Shown here one piece after another: positions 36,210-45,006 of a stretch of 64,000 nt of DNA. Source of the DNA: Xanthomarina sp035306605 (lineage in GTDB: Bacteria; Bacteroidota; Bacteroidia; Flavobacteriales; Flavobacteriaceae); the NCBI GenBank assembly GCA_035306605.1, contig DATGNR010000035.1; one strand, 5' to 3'. The notes under the pieces are model-generated. The model ran no database searches, was not told the origin of the DNA, and was given only the letters and a program-made list of their open reading frames with translations. The position numbers and the translations under genes were made by a program. How positions within the stretch are numbered: the first letter of the stretch is position 1; every line of letters starts with the position of its first letter.

Positions 36210-37769
36210 ATGAAAAAAAATTACGCCTTTTTATTATTTTTTGGATTCGCATGCTCAGTTTATGCACAGTTTCCAGCACCTTACTGCCCAGTAACATTCC
36301 CAAATGGAGTGGAGCCTATTACCTTGGTTGAACTAGCAGATATTAACAATACAAACCCTGCAGCTACATCTGGTGCCGTAGCTCACATTGATTTCACCAA
36401 TATTTCTGGCACTGTTATCCCTGGAACTCCATATTCTGTTACCGTTAATGGTAACACAGATGGTGCTTTCACGAATCACATAACTGTGTTTATTGACTGG
36501 AATCAAGATGGCAATTTTGATGGTCCTAATGAAACATTTCAATTAGGGTCAATTTACAATAACCCTGGTAATGGAACTCCCGTTACAGGAACTATAGATG
36601 TTCCAGTAGACGCAGCCCCTGGAGCTACTCGAATGCGAGTAACAAAGCGTTTCAGTTCACCAGCTATTCCTTGTAACAATTCGGGATATGGGCAAGCACA
36701 GGATTATACTATTGTGGTAAACGCAGGAGCTCCATGTAACGGAACACCTACTGTGGGTGCGGTAACTGCTAGTGAAACTACTATATGTACAGGCATTCCT
36801 TTGACACTTTCTGCTGATGTAACACCTACCATGGGATATAGCTATCAATGGGAGTCTTCTACAGATAATGGTTCTACATGGGTAGCGCTTGGAAGCCCTC
36901 AATCAACAGTTACTTATATTGTTGCATCGCAATCTCAAGCAACTTCTTATAGATTAGTTGTAACTTGTACAACAGACAATCTATCTGCAACGTCTGCAGC
37001 TGTAGATGTGGCTCAATCACCATTTACGGATTGTTATTGTACGAATGCCATCAATTATGTTTGTAATGATGGAGATTTAATTCTTAATGTAACTTTCGGA
37101 TCTATAAACAATGATTCTACATGTTCTGAGCCAACAGGCTACAGCGATTTTACAAATTCAGTTACACCTGCACAAATAGAGGCTGGGACTTCTGAAAACA
37201 TTTCGGTAACTGTAGGTCCTTCTGGTGATGGCTGGCAATATGAATCTGTTGGTGTATTTATAGACTTTAACCAAAATGGAGTTTTTGATGATAGTGAATT
37301 TACGTATGTAGGAACAGGGTTAAATGAAGCTTTATCAGGGAATATTGTAATTCCTGCTGATGCCGTTATAGGGGTTACTAGAATGCGTGTAATTGTTTCT
37401 GCCTCTACCGCAACTGGTTTTGGACCTCAACATAAATGTGGACCAACTGATTCAAACAATCCTTTTGGAGAAATGGAAGACTATGCAGTTGAAATTACAC
37501 CTGCCTTAAGCATTGGAGAATTTGAAAACTCAAAGTTCAGTATGTATCCAAACCCAACAAATGGTATTGTAACTCTTAATTTTGCTCAAGCTACACCTGT
37601 ACAATCAATCTCAGTATATTCAATTACTGGACAACAGATTATTTCTAAACCAATTACAAATATTAGTAAAGAATATAGTTTGGATCTTGGAAATACAGCT
37701 GATGGTATTTATATGGTGAAAGTGCAAACAGAAAATGGCCAGTTTATAAAAAGAATAGTTAAACAATAA
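36210..37769 (+). CDS. Secreted GEVED-domain protein with T9SS type A sorting domain
   Basis: A 519-residue exported protein. The signal peptide is MKKNYAFLLFFGFACSVYAQ. Two GEVED-type beta domains are visible: one with VFIDWNQDGNFDGPNE and QAQDYTIVV, the other with VFIDFNQNGVFDD and EMEDYAVEI. Between them lies an Ig-like segment (YSYQWESSTDNGSTW). The last 75 residues are a T9SS sorting domain (FSMYPNPTNGIVTLNF to the basic end IKRIVKQ), which directs export through the outer membrane and surface attachment. I chose the ATG at 36210, which gives a clean signal peptide; an in-frame ATG at 36180 adds ten residues. No catalytic domain is seen. Confidence 0.9.
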   Translation: MKKNYAFLLFFGFACSVYAQFPAPYCPVTFPNGVEPITLVELADINNTNPAATSGAVAHIDFTNISGTVIPGTPYSVTVNGNTDGAFTNHITVFIDWNQDGNFDGPNETFQLGSIYNNPGNGTPVTGTIDVPVDAAPGATRMRVTKRFSSPAIPCNNSGYGQAQDYTIVVNAGAPCNGTPTVGAVTASETTICTGIPLTLSADVTPTMGYSYQWESSTDNGSTWVALGSPQSTVTYIVASQSQATSYRLVVTCTTDNLSATSAAVDVAQSPFTDCYCTNAINYVCNDGDLILNVTFGSINNDSTCSEPTGYSDFTNSVTPAQIEAGTSENISVTVGPSGDGWQYESVGVFIDFNQNGVFDDSEFTYVGTGLNEALSGNIVIPADAVIGVTRMRVIVSASTATGFGPQHKCGPTDSNNPFGEMEDYAVEITPALSIGEFENSKFSMYPNPTNGIVTLNFAQATPVQSISVYSITGQQIISKPITNISKEYSLDLGNTADGIYMVKVQTENGQFIKRIVKQ

Positions 37770-37850
37770 GGGTACACTATTTTAAAACTAACAAAACATT
37801 TAATTTATAAGACTCGTAAAAAAGAGTACCACAAAATGTTCTGAATAAAG

Positions 37851-37882
37851 AAAAACCTCGAAAATAATTTCGAGGTTTTTTT
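37851..37882 (+). terminator. Intrinsic terminator after the GEVED protein gene
   Basis: A perfect 13-bp stem (37851-37863 and 37868-37880) with a 4-nt loop (ATAA) ends in seven T. It points with the plus-strand gene that ends at 37769. Confidence 0.85.
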
Positions 37883-37946
37883 ATGCTTATTAAACGGTGT
37901 TTTCTATAAACAATAGGCTTGATCAAAATATGTGATTTTGATACCT

Positions 37947-37973
37947 AAAAAAGCTCCGAAACTACTTTCGGAA
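37947..37973 (-). terminator. Intrinsic terminator after the metallopeptidase gene
   Basis: On the minus strand a perfect 7-bp stem (TCCGAAA / TTTCGGA) with loop GTAG is followed by AGC and a run of T (plus-strand A at 37947-37952). It lies 20 bp after the stop codon of the gene at 37992. Confidence 0.7.
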
Positions 37974-37991
37974 TTCTTATAAAAAAGGAAC

Positions 37992-40955
37992 CTATTCAAT
38001 TATTATTTTCTTAGTTAGCATGTTGCCTTTTCTTTCAATATTTAGCAAGTACATTCCTGAAGCTAAAGCACTAACATCAAGCGTTCTAATCAATGTTTTA
38101 CTGTTATTAAATTGACTATAAACACGACGGCCTCTAATATCTATTATTGAGATATTTACATCTTCCGTATTATTTAGTTTAACATTTAGTGTTCCTGTGG
38201 TAGGATTTGGGTAAACACTGAATGTTTCTAAATTAAATTCGTCAACATTTATAGTTGTTTCAACGTTTACCGAATAGTCTTGAACCTGACCATAAAACCC
38301 ATTTTCGCATGGGCCAAAATCATTATTTACTGAATTCGTGTTTTTCATTCCTATACGCATTGTTGTTGTCCCTAGAATCGCGTCATTTGGAATAGTAATA
38401 GTTAATGGAGATTCCGAACTTGGTTGGTTAGCTTGATTAATAATGTCTCCTAAATCGTATTCTTCTCCTGGATCGTCAAAGCTGCAGTTTTGATTCCAAT
38501 CTATCCAAGCTTTTACAACATAAAAGAAATTGCCATCTGTATCTAGATTTACACTAAGATTATAACTTGATCCTATTTCAACATCCGTAGAAATTGATGT
38601 AAAATCTACATAAGGTGTACTACTCGAAGCCATATTTATATTATTAATGTCATTGAAAACAACTCCAGTCACACAATCTGAAATTGATGACTCTGGAACA
38701 GATGCGCAATGTCCATTAGTAATAGTAAGATTCGCTGTTACAGTTTTAACAATAGATGCCGATGTTCCGGTAACAGTTATCATATAATCTCCCGGCGTTG
38801 CATTTGAAAGACCTGTAACATTCATTGTAAATGTGCCATCAGCATTTAATGTTGGTGGTGTAAAAGTGTAATTAACTCCAGTAATTTCCGGTGTTATAGT
38901 TGCCGAGAAAGTAGTCGATTCAGAAAACCCGTTGGAAACTACATAATTGAAGTCGTAACTTAACTCATCTAGGTTACAAATAGTTTGGCTTCCTGACATA
39001 TTACTTATACTAAAATCTGAATTCCCATTAATTGCGAAAGCATTAGAAACTGCGTAAAAAAGATTATCTGCAGCCTCCACTAAAATTTTGGCATTGGTTG
39101 AATTTGCAATGTTTGGAACAGTAATACTTGCCGTTCCTGTATTTGGAACTCCAGAAGCCAAAGTGGTATCGAAATCAACTCCGTTAGCGGCAAATAGAAT
39201 ATTCACTGTTTGGCAGTTTATTGGCGCCATATTGGATTGTCCTACAGTCCAATTTACGGTTTGCGTACTATTTTGTGCCCAAGTTGGAGGTGTAGAAACT
39301 GTAAAAGGAGGAGCATCAACAACTGTAACAACAACATTATCTGAAGCTGTGTTTCCACCAACAGAAGAGTTATCTCTAACGGTAAGTAAAAAATTCATGG
39401 TTCTTGCTACAGAAGGAACAACTTCCCAAGTTGAAGCAAGAGAACCTGAAAGAACCGTGCTAAATGCCGGCATATATCTATCTGGTGAAGCCGATGGAGT
39501 AAGGGACCTAAAAGCCGGTCCAACCGTAGAGCTTGAAACTGGAGGCATTTGCGCAGGGGTCGGATCGCTTTGTTCCCAACAATAGGTAAGCGTATCTGAA
39601 TTAGTATCAGTTGAAACACCTCTTAAAACAAAAGCTGTTGATTTTGGAATAGAGTAATCAGGGCCAGCACTTGCTGTGGGAGCCGTATTTCCTGTTGGAG
39701 TATTCTCGCTACAAGTACTATTTCCAACCGAAATATTCAACCACATTTCTTTTAAATTATCTCCATTAAAATAAGCGTCGCTATTATTTTGAACGTTAGG
39801 AGAACAAATACCTGCATAGCCCATAATAGTAGATGCACTACCAGGTTCTACCGATTTACTAGATCTATTACAGTTGTTATTTTGAGTATGGTTTCCACCA
39901 AATTGGTGCCCCATTTCATGAGCCACATAATCTATATCAAAACTATCTCCCATTGGGGAACTTGAACCTGTAACTCCACCCGCCTTCAAATTAGTACAAG
40001 GAGAGTTAAGGTATGCCACACCACCACCTCCAGTGCTAAACACATGGCCAATATCATAATTAGCTGACCCAATATTCGTGTTGCAAGTAGTTTGGTTTTG
40101 ACTCAACATGGCACTTCCATTATTATTTGTATAGGGATCCGAATTAACATTAGGTCCTAAGAAAATAATACTTGAATTTGGCACCATAACCATAGTTAAC
40201 GACATATCTCTTTCGTAAACACCATTAACACGAGTCATAGTTGCATTCATAGCAGCCATAACACTAGTCATTGTTCCACCGTGAAACTGAGCGTATTCAA
40301 CCGTACAGGCCAAAGCCAACCTATAGGTTCTAAGTTGTCCGTCGTTGGCATTTCTTAAGGCAGCAAATTCTTCATCTGAAATATTATATTGCTGCTCCAT
40401 ATATTCCGTTTCACAAACAAAATCACCAGTACGAATGTCCATTTCAGAATTCACAAAAGAGATATAAGTTCTTAAATCTGACGAATATGGTTCAATAAAC
40501 ACTGTTTTCTGATCAGATAATACCATACTGCTTAACCCCTTTTCCGGAGAGAAACTAAATCTGACTATAGCCCTAGGATTGTCTATTCCTTGTCCAACAA
40601 AAGACCTAATATTTGGAAATTGGACTTGTAATTCTGGTGTCATTACAGAGGCTTCCTTAATTCTAAAAGCTTCTAAATTCCCTTCTGCATTTGGAAAACG
40701 TACAATAACATCGGAAATTCTATTGATTTCTTCTCTTTTCGGAACAGTTGTTAAAGCCCTTTTTAAGCCTTCAAAATCTAAATTCATAATTGAAGATTTT
40801 TGAGGTAAAGCTTTAGGAAAAACAATTTCCTTTTGATCTATTCTATTAGTGTTGGCCTTACTCCAAAAGGAAGGTTTGTTTTGTGAAAAACCCGTAACAG
40901 AAAACAACACGATGGCTATTAACAGTAAGGAATTTTTTAAGTAATTATTTTTCAT
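37992..40955 (-). CDS. Secreted reprolysin-like metzincin peptidase with T9SS sorting domain
   Basis: A 987-residue exported zinc protease. After a signal peptide (ending near VTGFSQ) and a propeptide-like region comes a metzincin catalytic domain with HEMGHQFGGNH (zinc ligands H346, H350 and H356, active-site E347) and a Met-turn in STIMGYAGIC. Downstream are Ig/cadherin-like beta domains (about 430-720), a GEVED-type domain (AWIDWNQNCSFDDPGEE) and a T9SS type A sorting domain (FSVYPNPTTGTLNVKL to the basic C-terminus). It should act at the cell surface or outside the cell. It converges on the other T9SS gene. Confidence 0.92.
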   Translation of the reverse strand: MKNNYLKNSLLLIAIVLFSVTGFSQNKPSFWSKANTNRIDQKEIVFPKALPQKSSIMNLDFEGLKRALTTVPKREEINRISDVIVRFPNAEGNLEAFRIKEASVMTPELQVQFPNIRSFVGQGIDNPRAIVRFSFSPEKGLSSMVLSDQKTVFIEPYSSDLRTYISFVNSEMDIRTGDFVCETEYMEQQYNISDEEFAALRNANDGQLRTYRLALACTVEYAQFHGGTMTSVMAAMNATMTRVNGVYERDMSLTMVMVPNSSIIFLGPNVNSDPYTNNNGSAMLSQNQTTCNTNIGSANYDIGHVFSTGGGGVAYLNSPCTNLKAGGVTGSSSPMGDSFDIDYVAHEMGHQFGGNHTQNNNCNRSSKSVEPGSASTIMGYAGICSPNVQNNSDAYFNGDNLKEMWLNISVGNSTCSENTPTGNTAPTASAGPDYSIPKSTAFVLRGVSTDTNSDTLTYCWEQSDPTPAQMPPVSSSTVGPAFRSLTPSASPDRYMPAFSTVLSGSLASTWEVVPSVARTMNFLLTVRDNSSVGGNTASDNVVVTVVDAPPFTVSTPPTWAQNSTQTVNWTVGQSNMAPINCQTVNILFAANGVDFDTTLASGVPNTGTASITVPNIANSTNAKILVEAADNLFYAVSNAFAINGNSDFSISNMSGSQTICNLDELSYDFNYVVSNGFSESTTFSATITPEITGVNYTFTPPTLNADGTFTMNVTGLSNATPGDYMITVTGTSASIVKTVTANLTITNGHCASVPESSISDCVTGVVFNDINNINMASSSTPYVDFTSISTDVEIGSSYNLSVNLDTDGNFFYVVKAWIDWNQNCSFDDPGEEYDLGDIINQANQPSSESPLTITIPNDAILGTTTMRIGMKNTNSVNNDFGPCENGFYGQVQDYSVNVETTINVDEFNLETFSVYPNPTTGTLNVKLNNTEDVNISIIDIRGRRVYSQFNNSKTLIRTLDVSALASGMYLLNIERKGNMLTKKIIIE

Positions 40956-41042
40956 CGGTGTTTGTTAAGAATTTATTCGTTTTAAATTTACTTCGATATT
41001 TTTAAAAAATTTAACTTTTTCTTAATTTATTTAAAATTGTAA

Positions 41043-41050
41043 TAACTTTG
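41043..41050 (+). promoter_or_regulatory. Candidate -7 box for the small lipoprotein gene
   Basis: TAACTTTG matches TAnnTTTG, 18-25 bp before the ATG at 41068. There is no clear -33 box. The site lies in the 112-bp divergent gap with the metallopeptidase gene. Confidence 0.4.
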
Positions 41051-41067
41051 TTTATAAGATATTAATC

Positions 41068-41586
41068 ATGAAACAAAGCTTTTCAATTATTATTTTACTC
41101 CTGTTTTTAGGATGCCATCCAAACAAAACTGTTGTAAAAAAACCAGACCAAACTGCTTTAAAATCCACAGTCTGTCCCGAAGATGGCGTTTGTACTTTTG
41201 AAGTATTTACAAATAAAATTTTAAACATTAAACCCGATGGCATAGGTGCTTTGTATCCAGAGATATTAGATGGTAATAAAACAGTAATTAAGTTTGAATA
41301 CAAACGACATGAGATTCCAAATACGGCAGACAGTGGTTATTCGGAGGTTATTTATGCGGAAATTGATCCAAACCTACAAGAGATGAATTTAGAAAACGAA
41401 TTACTTAACCAAGCAAAGGTATTATTTGGAAGGCTATGTTTTTGTAGAGGAGAAACAGGGTATTTTTATGTAAAAGAAGGGGTGCTTACCATTGTTTCTA
41501 ATCCTAGTGGATTTAAGACCTATAAGCTAGACTTTAAGATTAATGAAGTACCACAGATAATAAAATCCTTTGAAGAAAGACTATAA
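41068..41586 (+). CDS. Small lipoprotein of unknown function
   Basis: A 172-residue protein with a lipoprotein signal (LLFLGCHPNK, C16). The mature part is mixed alpha/beta with cysteines at CPEDGVCTFEVF and GRLCFCRGETGYF, which could pair in the oxidising envelope. I do not recognise a family. It is divergent from the T9SS metallopeptidase and convergent with accC, sharing a bidirectional terminator, so it is transcribed alone and its neighbours give no clue to function. Confidence 0.72.
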   Translation: MKQSFSIIILLLFLGCHPNKTVVKKPDQTALKSTVCPEDGVCTFEVFTNKILNIKPDGIGALYPEILDGNKTVIKFEYKRHEIPNTADSGYSEVIYAEIDPNLQEMNLENELLNQAKVLFGRLCFCRGETGYFYVKEGVLTIVSNPSGFKTYKLDFKINEVPQIIKSFEERL

Positions 41587-41587
41587 A

Positions 41588-41612
41588 AAAAGCTCCTAAA
41601 TTAGGAGCTTTT
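41588..41612. terminator. Bidirectional terminator between the lipoprotein gene and accC
   Basis: An 11-bp stem (AAAAGCTCCTA / TAGGAGCTTTT) with a 3-nt loop has A and T tracts on both sides. It sits in the 33-bp gap between two convergent stop codons and can serve both genes. Confidence 0.82.
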
Positions 41613-41619
41613 ACATTAT

Positions 41620-42975
41620 TTAATCTTCTTTTGGTTTTTCTATCACAAAATCTTCCATAAACTTTGTTGTATAGTTTCCAGCCAAATAATCTGGATGGTC
41701 CATTAATTGTCTGTGGAATGGAATTGTTGTTTTAATACCTTCAATTACGAATTCGTCTAAAGCACGTTTCATTTTATTGATTGCTTCTTCACGTGTTTGA
41801 GCTGTTGTGATAAGCTTAGCGATCATTGAATCGTAATGTGGAGGAATAACATAGCCAGCGTAAACATGTGTGTCTAAACGCACCCCATGACCACCTGGTG
41901 CATGTAAAGTTGTTATTCTTCCTGGAGATGGACGGAAATCGTTAAACGGATCCTCTGCGTTAATTCTACATTCTATAGAATGTAAGTTAGGAGTATAGTT
42001 TTTACCAGAGATTGGCACACCTGCTGCAACAAGAATTTGTTCACGAATTAAATCGAAATCGATTACTTGTTCTGTAATTGGGTGTTCCACTTGAATACGT
42101 GTATTCATTTCCATGAAATAGAAATTCCTGTGTTTATCTACAAGAAACTCTATCGTTCCAGCACCTTCGTATTTAATATATTCAGCTGCTTTTACGGCTG
42201 CCTCTCCCATTTTTTTACGCAAAGCGTTTGTCATAAATGGTGAAGGAACTTCTTCTGTAAGTTTTTGGTGTCTTCTTTGGATGGAACAATCTCTTTCAGA
42301 AAGATGACATGCCATTCCATTAGAATCTCCTACAATTTGAATTTCGATATGTCTTGGCTCTTCAATAAGCTTCTCCATATACATATCGTCGTTTCCGAAG
42401 GCTGCTTTAGCTTCTTGTCTTGCAGATTCCCAAGCTTCTTTTAACTTTTCAGGTTTCCACACGGCTCTCATACCTTTTCCACCACCACCAGCGGTAGCTT
42501 TAAGCATAACTGGGTAACCGGTTTCTTTAGCTATTTTTTCACAATCTTCAAAACTTTCAATAATTCCATCACTTCCAGGAACACAAGGTACTCCTGCAGC
42601 TTTCATGGTAGCTTTCGCCGAAGCTTTGTCTCCCATTTTATTGATCATTTCTGCTGAAGCTCCAATAAATTTAATGTTATGCTCTTCACAGATTTTCGAA
42701 AATTTAGCGTTTTCTGATAAGAAACCATATCCTGGATGTATCGCATCTGCATTGGTAATTTCTGCAGCTGCAATAATATTGGACATTTTTAAATAAGATA
42801 AATTACTTGGTGGAGGTCCAATACAGACAGCTTCATCCGCAAATTTAACGTGTAAGCTTTCGGCATCGGCTGTAGAATATACAGCTACTGTTTTTATGCC
42901 CATTTCTTTACAGGTTCTAATAACACGTAATGCTATTTCCCCTCTATTGGCAATTAGTATTTTTTTAAACATCAT
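41620..42975 (-). CDS. accC: Acetyl-CoA carboxylase, biotin carboxylase subunit
   Basis: A 451-residue ATP-grasp enzyme that carboxylates biotin on AccB using bicarbonate and ATP. Motifs: ILIANRGEIALRVIR at the start, the glycine-rich MLKATAGGGGKGMR, and MEMNTRIQVEHPITE with the catalytic arginine. Length is that of a stand-alone AccC. Two ATGs occur in tandem (42975 and 42972). It is 119 bp downstream of accB; this spacer carries two AGGAGG motifs and an 11-codon open frame ending 16 bp before the accC start. Confidence 0.96.
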   Translation of the reverse strand: MMFKKILIANRGEIALRVIRTCKEMGIKTVAVYSTADAESLHVKFADEAVCIGPPPSNLSYLKMSNIIAAAEITNADAIHPGYGFLSENAKFSKICEEHNIKFIGASAEMINKMGDKASAKATMKAAGVPCVPGSDGIIESFEDCEKIAKETGYPVMLKATAGGGGKGMRAVWKPEKLKEAWESARQEAKAAFGNDDMYMEKLIEEPRHIEIQIVGDSNGMACHLSERDCSIQRRHQKLTEEVPSPFMTNALRKKMGEAAVKAAEYIKYEGAGTIEFLVDKHRNFYFMEMNTRIQVEHPITEQVIDFDLIREQILVAAGVPISGKNYTPNLHSIECRINAEDPFNDFRPSPGRITTLHAPGGHGVRLDTHVYAGYVIPPHYDSMIAKLITTAQTREEAINKMKRALDEFVIEGIKTTIPFHRQLMDHPDYLAGNYTTKFMEDFVIEKPKED

Positions 42976-43094
42976 TTTTGGTTTTAAAATTTCACCCCGA
43001 GATAAAAGGACGGAGTTTAAATTCCATAATAAGGGATTTAATTCCTCCTATTTTCAGAAGGCTATTGCCTCCTAAAATAATTGGGATTAAATTG

Positions 43095-43583
43095 TTATGA
43101 TGGATCAACTAAAAATAATGGCTGATCGAATTCAACAGGAGATGAATCGTCAACAAGTACTTTTACTATTTTTCCAGAAACTTCAGATTCTATTTCATTG
43201 AAAAGTTTCATGGCTTCAATTATACATAGAACATCACCTTCTTTAATAGTTTGACCTACTTCAACAAAAACTGGTTTGTCTGGGGCAGGTTTACGATATA
43301 AAGTTCCAATAATAGGAGATTTTATTGTTATATATTTTGAATCTTCGACTGCTTCATTAGTAGGTGTAGCTGCTGCAGGAGCTGCTGGTTGCGCAACTGG
43401 TACTGCTGGCTGTGCTACAGGTGCGGCACCTACAGGAATATGTTGTACATAAGTTGTAGTTTCGTGTTTATCATCACCACCAGTTTTGATAGTAATTTTC
43501 ACATCTTCTGTTTCCAATTTAACCTCACTTGCTCCAGATTTGGCAACAAATTTAATTAAGTTTTGAATGTCCTTTAAATCCAT
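43095..43583 (-). CDS. accB: Acetyl-CoA carboxylase, biotin carboxyl carrier protein
   Basis: A 162-residue BCCP. The biotin attachment lysine is K126 in CIIEAMKLFNEIES. An Ala/Pro/Val-rich linker (about 50-78) joins an N-terminal helical part to the C-terminal biotinyl domain, which carries the bacterial thumb region (about 95-108). It lies 33 bp after fabH and upstream of accC, in the common fabH-accB-accC order. Confidence 0.96.
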   Translation of the reverse strand: MDLKDIQNLIKFVAKSGASEVKLETEDVKITIKTGGDDKHETTTYVQHIPVGAAPVAQPAVPVAQPAAPAAATPTNEAVEDSKYITIKSPIIGTLYRKPAPDKPVFVEVGQTIKEGDVLCIIEAMKLFNEIESEVSGKIVKVLVDDSSPVEFDQPLFLVDPS

Positions 43584-43616
43584 AATTTTAGATATTAAAA
43601 ATATATTAGTAGTTAG

Positions 43617-44612
43617 TTAGGAGTTATAAGCCCATTTCAAATAAATAGAGCCCCATGTAAATCCTCCTCCAAAAGCAGCGAATATTAAATTATCGCCTTT
43701 TTTAAGCTGAGATTCGTAATCATTTAATAATAAAGGAAGTGTTGCTGATGTGGTATTACCATATTTTTGAATATTCATCATCACTTTATCTTCCTCCAAT
43801 TCTATTCTATTGGCGGTAGCATCAATAATGCGTTTATTTGCTTGATGAGCTACTAACCATGAAATATCTTTAACTGTTAATTTGTTTCTATCTAGTATTT
43901 TTACCGCCACATCTGCCATATTAAAAACGGCATTTTTAAAAACGGTTTTTCCGTCTTGATAAACCTGATGTTTGTGTTCTACAATAGCTTCTGGAGTAGA
44001 TGGATATGATGACCCACCGTAAGTTGCTTGTAAAAACTCTCGTCCAGATCCATCACTTCTTAGATATTCGTCTTGTAACCCTAAGTTTTCTTCGTTAGGC
44101 TCAAAAAGTACCGCGCCACCACCATCTCCAAAAATAATACAAGTTGCCCTGTCTTCATAATTAATCATGGAAGAGTTTTTATCTGCTCCGATTAAAAGTA
44201 CTTTTTTGTATTTTCCAGATTCTATGTATCTAGCAGCTACTGACATTCCATATAGAAAACTTGAGCATGCAGCTTCCAAATCGAATGAAAACGCATTTAC
44301 TGCACCTATTTGAGTAGCTGTATACGCAGAAGTTGAAGCGGCTTTCATATCTGGTGTGGCTGTTGCTACTATAACTAGCTCAATATCCTTAGGATCAAGA
44401 CCACTTTTATCGATGAGGTTTTGGGCTGCCTTAATTGCTAAATATGATGTGCCTTTACCTTCGTCTTTAAGAATTCTACGTTCGCTTATACCTGTTCTAG
44501 TGACAATCCATTCATCATTTGTATCAACCATGTTTTCTAACATTTGATTGGTTAACACATAATCTGGAACATATCCACCTACAGCTGTAATTGCTGCTGA
44601 GATTTTACCCAT
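43617..44612 (-). CDS. fabH: 3-oxoacyl-[ACP] synthase III
   Basis: A 331-residue condensing enzyme that starts fatty-acid synthesis by joining acetyl-CoA (or a branched starter) to malonyl-ACP. The catalytic set is C116 in LEAACSSFLYG, the histidine in WLVAHQANKRI and the asparagine in YGNTTSATLP. Branched starters are common in this phylum, but the specificity cannot be read here. A terminator separates it from rpmF upstream, and a candidate -7 box (44636-44643) plus a perfect inverted repeat (44696-44714) suggest its own regulated promoter. Confidence 0.96.
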   Translation of the reverse strand: MGKISAAITAVGGYVPDYVLTNQMLENMVDTNDEWIVTRTGISERRILKDEGKGTSYLAIKAAQNLIDKSGLDPKDIELVIVATATPDMKAASTSAYTATQIGAVNAFSFDLEAACSSFLYGMSVAARYIESGKYKKVLLIGADKNSSMINYEDRATCIIFGDGGGAVLFEPNEENLGLQDEYLRSDGSGREFLQATYGGSSYPSTPEAIVEHKHQVYQDGKTVFKNAVFNMADVAVKILDRNKLTVKDISWLVAHQANKRIIDATANRIELEEDKVMMNIQKYGNTTSATLPLLLNDYESQLKKGDNLIFAAFGGGFTWGSIYLKWAYNS

Positions 44613-44635
44613 AGTTTATAAAGTTAATTTGACCT

Positions 44636-44643
44636 CAAAATTA
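44636..44643 (-). promoter_or_regulatory. Candidate -7 box of the fabH-accB-accC operon
   Basis: TAATTTTG on the minus strand, 24 bp before the fabH ATG, matches TAnnTTTG. The -33 box is not obvious at standard spacing, which would fit a promoter that needs an activator. Confidence 0.42.
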
Positions 44644-44695
44644 TTACAAATTGAATCAAATTTTCTAAAAAAACGTAAAAAATGTTCATTTTGGA

Positions 44696-44714
44696 TTAAT
44701 TTGGTGCAAATTAA
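44696..44714. promoter_or_regulatory. Perfect inverted repeat upstream of fabH, candidate operator
   Basis: TTAATTTG and CAAATTAA are perfect inverted arms around a 3-bp spacer (GTG). The site is 84-102 bp upstream of the fabH start codon, above the candidate -7 box, with no T run and a loop too short for a good RNA hairpin. This form suits a dimeric DNA-binding regulator. Which protein binds is unknown. Confidence 0.4.
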
Positions 44715-44745
44715 GTCGTTTTTGACTTCTATAAAAATTTAAAAC

Positions 44746-44773
44746 AAAAAAAACGCCCACAAGTGAGCGTTTT
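44746..44773 (-). terminator. Intrinsic terminator after rpmF
   Basis: On the minus strand AAAACGCTCAC pairs with GTGGGCGTTTT (one G-T pair), followed by eight T. It lies 20 bp after the rpmF stop and separates pdxA-DUF177-rpmF from fabH. Confidence 0.78.
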
Positions 44774-44792
44774 ATTATATGCATGCATAGTA

Positions 44793-44996
44793 TTATGCTA
44801 AATTTTCTTCCACTTCAGAGTTATCTATAAGAACTTGTCCTCTATAGTATAACTTACCTTCATGCCAGTGAGCTCTGTGGTATAAGTGTGCTTCTCCTGT
44901 TGTAGGACACGTAGCAATTTGAGGTGCTGTTGCTTTATAATGTGTTCTTCTTTTATCTCTTCTTGTTTTCGAGATTTTTCTTTTAGGATGTGCCAT
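44793..44996 (-). CDS. rpmF: 50S ribosomal protein L32
   Basis: A 67-residue basic ribosomal protein. The start MAHPKRKISKTRRDKRRTH is the L32 hallmark. Only one cysteine remains (C30 in IATCPTTGEAH), so the four-cysteine zinc site of some L32 proteins is absent. It lies 10 bp downstream of the DUF177 gene, the usual yceD-rpmF pairing, and is followed by a terminator. Confidence 0.96.
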   Translation of the reverse strand: MAHPKRKISKTRRDKRRTHYKATAPQIATCPTTGEAHLYHRAHWHEGKLYYRGQVLIDNSEVEENLA

Positions 44997-45006
44997 TTTT
45001 TATATT

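Noticed and set aside
39088..39585. 165-codon open frame antisense to the metallopeptidase gene
   Set aside because: It lies wholly within a well-supported secreted protease gene, has no start context or homologous motifs, and its composition mirrors the low-complexity Thr/Ser-rich beta domains on the other strand.
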